Source: Terriglobales bacterium | GTDB taxonomy: Bacteria; Acidobacteriota; Terriglobia; Terriglobales; Acidobacteriaceae | DNA length: 7,146 nt | Assembly: GCA_015655365.1 (NCBI GenBank) | Contig: JAATFE010000141.1 | Location: forward strand, 1-7,146 | Reading direction: 5' to 3' | Part shown: positions 5,213 through 7,146 of the stretch, in pieces | How positions within the stretch are numbered: the first letter of the stretch is position 1 | Layout: the number at the start of each line of letters is the position of its first letter | Program-made: the position numbers and the translations under genes | Notes under the pieces: model-generated | What the model was told of the DNA's origin: nothing | Databases searched by the model: none | What the model saw: the letters and a program-made list of their open reading frames with translations, nothing else

Positions 5213-6778
5213 GTGAGCAAACTTCCCTCTCCCACGGCCCCTTCCGTGGGCTTTATCTCGTTAGGCTGCCCCAAGAACCTCGTCGATTCCGAGGTAATGA
5301 TGGGCCTGCTGGACCGCGCCGGCGCGCGGCTGACCTCCCATCCCGAAGAGGCCGAAATCCTCATCGTCAACACGTGCAGCTTTATCGACACGGCCAAGCA
5401 GGAGTCCATCGACACGATTCTGGAGATGGCGCGCCACAAAACCTCAGGCTCGGCCAAAAAACTCATCGTGGCCGGGTGCCTGGTGGAGCGCTACCGCGAC
5501 GAGATTCGCAAGAGCATTCCGGAAGTGGACGCCGTGGTGGGCACCGGCGAGTTGGATGCGATTCTCGAAGCCGCAGGCCTCGCGGCCGTTCCGGCTTCCG
5601 CGTCGCCGTTCACTATTTTGAGCGGCAGCGCCGACAAGCGGCCGGGTCAGGAATCGCAATCGGGCACCCACTTGGCCTCCTCCTCCGCGACAGCTTTCGG
5701 CCGCGGAGACAAGAACGCCCGAACGGCAAGTTCTCGGCCCGAAGGCGACTTGCGCGAGCAGCAGGGGCGCTTCAGCCGCGACGACTGGGAGGGCGCGGCT
5801 CACCAATTGCCGACGTATCTTTATGACGAGAAGACCCCACGGGTGCTGACTACACCGAAGTCTTCGGCCTACATCAAGATTGCCGAGGGCTGCGACCATC
5901 CTTGCACCTTCTGCGTCATCCCCAATCTGCGCGGCAAATTCCGCTCGCGGCGGTTCGAGTCGGTGGTGGCCGAGGCGCGGCAACTGGTGGCGCAAGGCGT
6001 GCGGGAAATTACTCTCATCGGGCAGGACACCACCTGTTACGGCGAAGACCTGGGACTGAAAGACGGCCTGGCGCTGCTGCTGGACGAACTGGCCGGAATT
6101 GAAGGACTGCGCTGGCTGCGCTTCCTTTACGCCTATCCCAACCGCGTGACGCAGCGACTGCTGGACACCATCGCCAAGCACGACAACATCTGCAAGTACC
6201 TGGATGTGCCGCTGCAACACGCGGCGCCCTCGGTTCTGAAGCGCATGAAGCGCGGCGCCAGCGGAGACATTTTTCTCAAGACTCTGGCCAATGCGCGCGC
6301 CACGGTTCCCGGCATTGCGCTGCGGACCTCGTTCATCGTGGGTTTTCCGGGCGAGTCGCTCGGCGACTTCGAACTTTTGGAAGAGTTTATCGGCAAAGCG
6401 AAACTCGACTGGCTGGGGGTTTTCAGCTATTCGGACGAGGAAGGCTCGGGGGCGTTTGCGCTCGACGCCAAGGTTCCCAAGCGGACCATTGAAGCGAGGA
6501 AGCGCCGCCTGATGAAGTTGCAGCAAGCGATCAGCAAGCACGCCAAGCAGCAGTGGGTGGGCCGCGAACTGGTTCTGCTGGCCGAGGGCGAAAGCGAAGA
6601 AACGCCGCTGCTGTGGGAAGGCCGCACCCAGTTCCACGCGCCGGAGATCGACGGCAAGGTCTACATCAACGATTTTGGCGATTTGGAAGCGCTGGAGCCC
6701 GGACGGTTTTACAATGCAGTGATTACAGAAGCTCACGAGTACGACGTGGTGGCACGCATCGTCGGTGAAGCGCTGTAA
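5213..6778 (+). CDS. rimO: Ribosomal protein S12 methylthiotransferase RimO
   Basis: RimO is a radical-SAM enzyme with two iron-sulfur clusters that methylthiolates the conserved aspartate of ribosomal protein S12. The N-terminal MTTase (UPF0004) domain carries Cys19 (LGCPKN), Cys55 (VNTCSFI) and Cys89 (VAGCLVERY). The radical-SAM cluster is C227-x3-C231-x2-C234 in AEGCDHPCTFCVIPNLRG. A TRAM-like domain ends the protein (about 448-521). GCPKN and NTCSFI with the ...VERY... segment favour RimO over MiaB. At 521 residues it is some 80 longer than E. coli RimO; the excess is a Ser/Arg/Gly-rich linker around residues 126-200, between the first two domains. The GTG start at 5213 is the only start before the conserved GFISLGCPKN; the AGAAGG just upstream is too close for a normal ribosome binding site. 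yacG follows after 14 bases. Confidence 0.95.
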   Translation: MSKLPSPTAPSVGFISLGCPKNLVDSEVMMGLLDRAGARLTSHPEEAEILIVNTCSFIDTAKQESIDTILEMARHKTSGSAKKLIVAGCLVERYRDEIRKSIPEVDAVVGTGELDAILEAAGLAAVPASASPFTILSGSADKRPGQESQSGTHLASSSATAFGRGDKNARTASSRPEGDLREQQGRFSRDDWEGAAHQLPTYLYDEKTPRVLTTPKSSAYIKIAEGCDHPCTFCVIPNLRGKFRSRRFESVVAEARQLVAQGVREITLIGQDTTCYGEDLGLKDGLALLLDELAGIEGLRWLRFLYAYPNRVTQRLLDTIAKHDNICKYLDVPLQHAAPSVLKRMKRGASGDIFLKTLANARATVPGIALRTSFIVGFPGESLGDFELLEEFIGKAKLDWLGVFSYSDEEGSGAFALDAKVPKRTIEARKRRLMKLQQAISKHAKQQWVGRELVLLAEGESEETPLLWEGRTQFHAPEIDGKVYINDFGDLEALEPGRFYNAVITEAHEYDVVARIVGEAL

Positions 6779-6792
6779 AGTGGAATCAATCA

Positions 6793-7014
6793 ATGGCTGC
6801 CAAGAAAAAATCCGTTAAAATTCTCCGTTGCCCCACCTGCGGCATGTTGGTTCAAGTCACAGACGAGGACTTTCCGTTTTGCAGCGACCGCTGCCGCAAG
6901 ATCGACCTTGGCAAGTGGGCCATGGGCGTCTACAAGATCAGTTCCCCCATCGTCGACCCCGAGGTTCTGGAAAACCTGCCGCGGTTGCCCGGAGATTCCG
7001 ATGACGACTACTAG
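6793..7014 (+). CDS. yacG: YacG-family zinc protein, putative DNA gyrase inhibitor
   Basis: A 73-residue protein with the YacG zinc-finger pattern: Cys13-x2-Cys16 (RCPTCG) and Cys30-x3-Cys34 (FPFCSDRCRKIDLGKW). The four cysteines bind one zinc. E. coli YacG binds GyrB and blocks DNA binding by gyrase; the role in this group is inferred from family. The PFCSxRCxxIDLGxW signature is complete, and the acidic C-terminal tail (SDDDY) is usual. The ATG at 6793 is preceded by only a weak purine stretch, so translation may depend on coupling to rimO, which ends 14 bases before. The last 14 bases overlap the start of pgpA. Confidence 0.9.
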   Translation: MAAKKKSVKILRCPTCGMLVQVTDEDFPFCSDRCRKIDLGKWAMGVYKISSPIVDPEVLENLPRLPGDSDDDY

Positions 7015-7146
7015 CGAGCCGACCGCAGCGCCCGCCGAACACAAGACTTTTTGGGCCTGGACGGTGGCGACCTTCTTCGGCGCGGGATTTGGCAAGCCCG
7101 GCCCCGGCACCTGGGGCTCGGTGGCTGCCGTGCTGCTGTGGGCCGC
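7001..7146 (+). CDS. pgpA: Phosphatidylglycerophosphatase A, N-terminal fragment (runs off the window)
   Basis: The ATG at 7001 opens a frame of 48 complete codons to the window edge. After a 15-residue hydrophilic leader comes a membrane-prone segment with FGAGFGKPGPGTWGSVAAVL, matching the conserved PGTWGS motif of PgpA. This inner-membrane enzyme removes the phosphate from phosphatidylglycerophosphate to give phosphatidylglycerol. GGAG at 6991-6994, six bases before the ATG, supports the start. It overlaps yacG by 14 bases in another frame, implying translational coupling in a rimO-yacG-pgpA transcript. The catalytic remainder is outside the window. Confidence 0.85.
   Translation, partial: MTTTSEPTAAPAEHKTFWAWTVATFFGAGFGKPGPGTWGSVAAVLLWA

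Noticed and set aside
5444..6793. A 449-codon open frame on the minus strand opposite rimO
   Set aside because: It is antisense to a gene with all RimO motifs and has no recognisable domain; long shadow frames are common in GC-rich DNA.

Overview
The window looks like a chromosomal segment of an Acidobacteriota member, probably of the Terriglobia (Koribacter/Acidobacterium type). This rests on remembered resemblance of the MqnA, FabH, RimO and HigBA proteins and on the futalosine-pathway gene mqnA; no search was run. The core genes are GC-rich. The left end appears somewhat less so.

Positions 1-1340 are accessory DNA, read leftward. From the left edge: one end of an IS481-family insertion sequence (1-195) with the start of its transposase, abutting a GCTAGC hexamer of the NCTAGN type this family targets; a hicA toxin gene broken by a one-base frameshift (237-472) with its intact hicB antitoxin (469-678); and a complete higBA toxin-antitoxin pair (752-1319). 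All lie in the same orientation downstream of dprA (1420-2658), whose product loads RecA onto incoming single-stranded DNA.

Positions 2660-7146 hold housekeeping genes. mqnA (chorismate dehydratase, menaquinone synthesis) runs rightward, divergent from dprA across an intergenic region with a good dprA promoter. It converges on fabH (3-oxoacyl-ACP synthase III, fatty acid initiation). A bidirectional rho-independent terminator sits between them, flanked by 9-base repeats in opposite orientations. Upstream of fabH on the same strand is ffs, the small SRP RNA, with its own promoter and T-tract terminator. Divergent from ffs, a rightward cluster carries rimO (ribosomal protein S12 methylthiotransferase, with an unusual low-complexity linker), yacG (zinc protein, putative gyrase inhibitor) and the start of pgpA (phosphatidylglycerophosphatase A), which is cut by the window edge. 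The yacG/pgpA overlap points to co-transcription.

The most distinctive observations are a perfect 13-bp inverted repeat inside the IS end that would fold over the transposase start codon in read-through transcripts, the frameshifted hicA beside an intact hicB, the repeat-framed terminator, the RimO linker insertion, and a run of three palindromes upstream of fabH. I see no wholly new multi-gene system.
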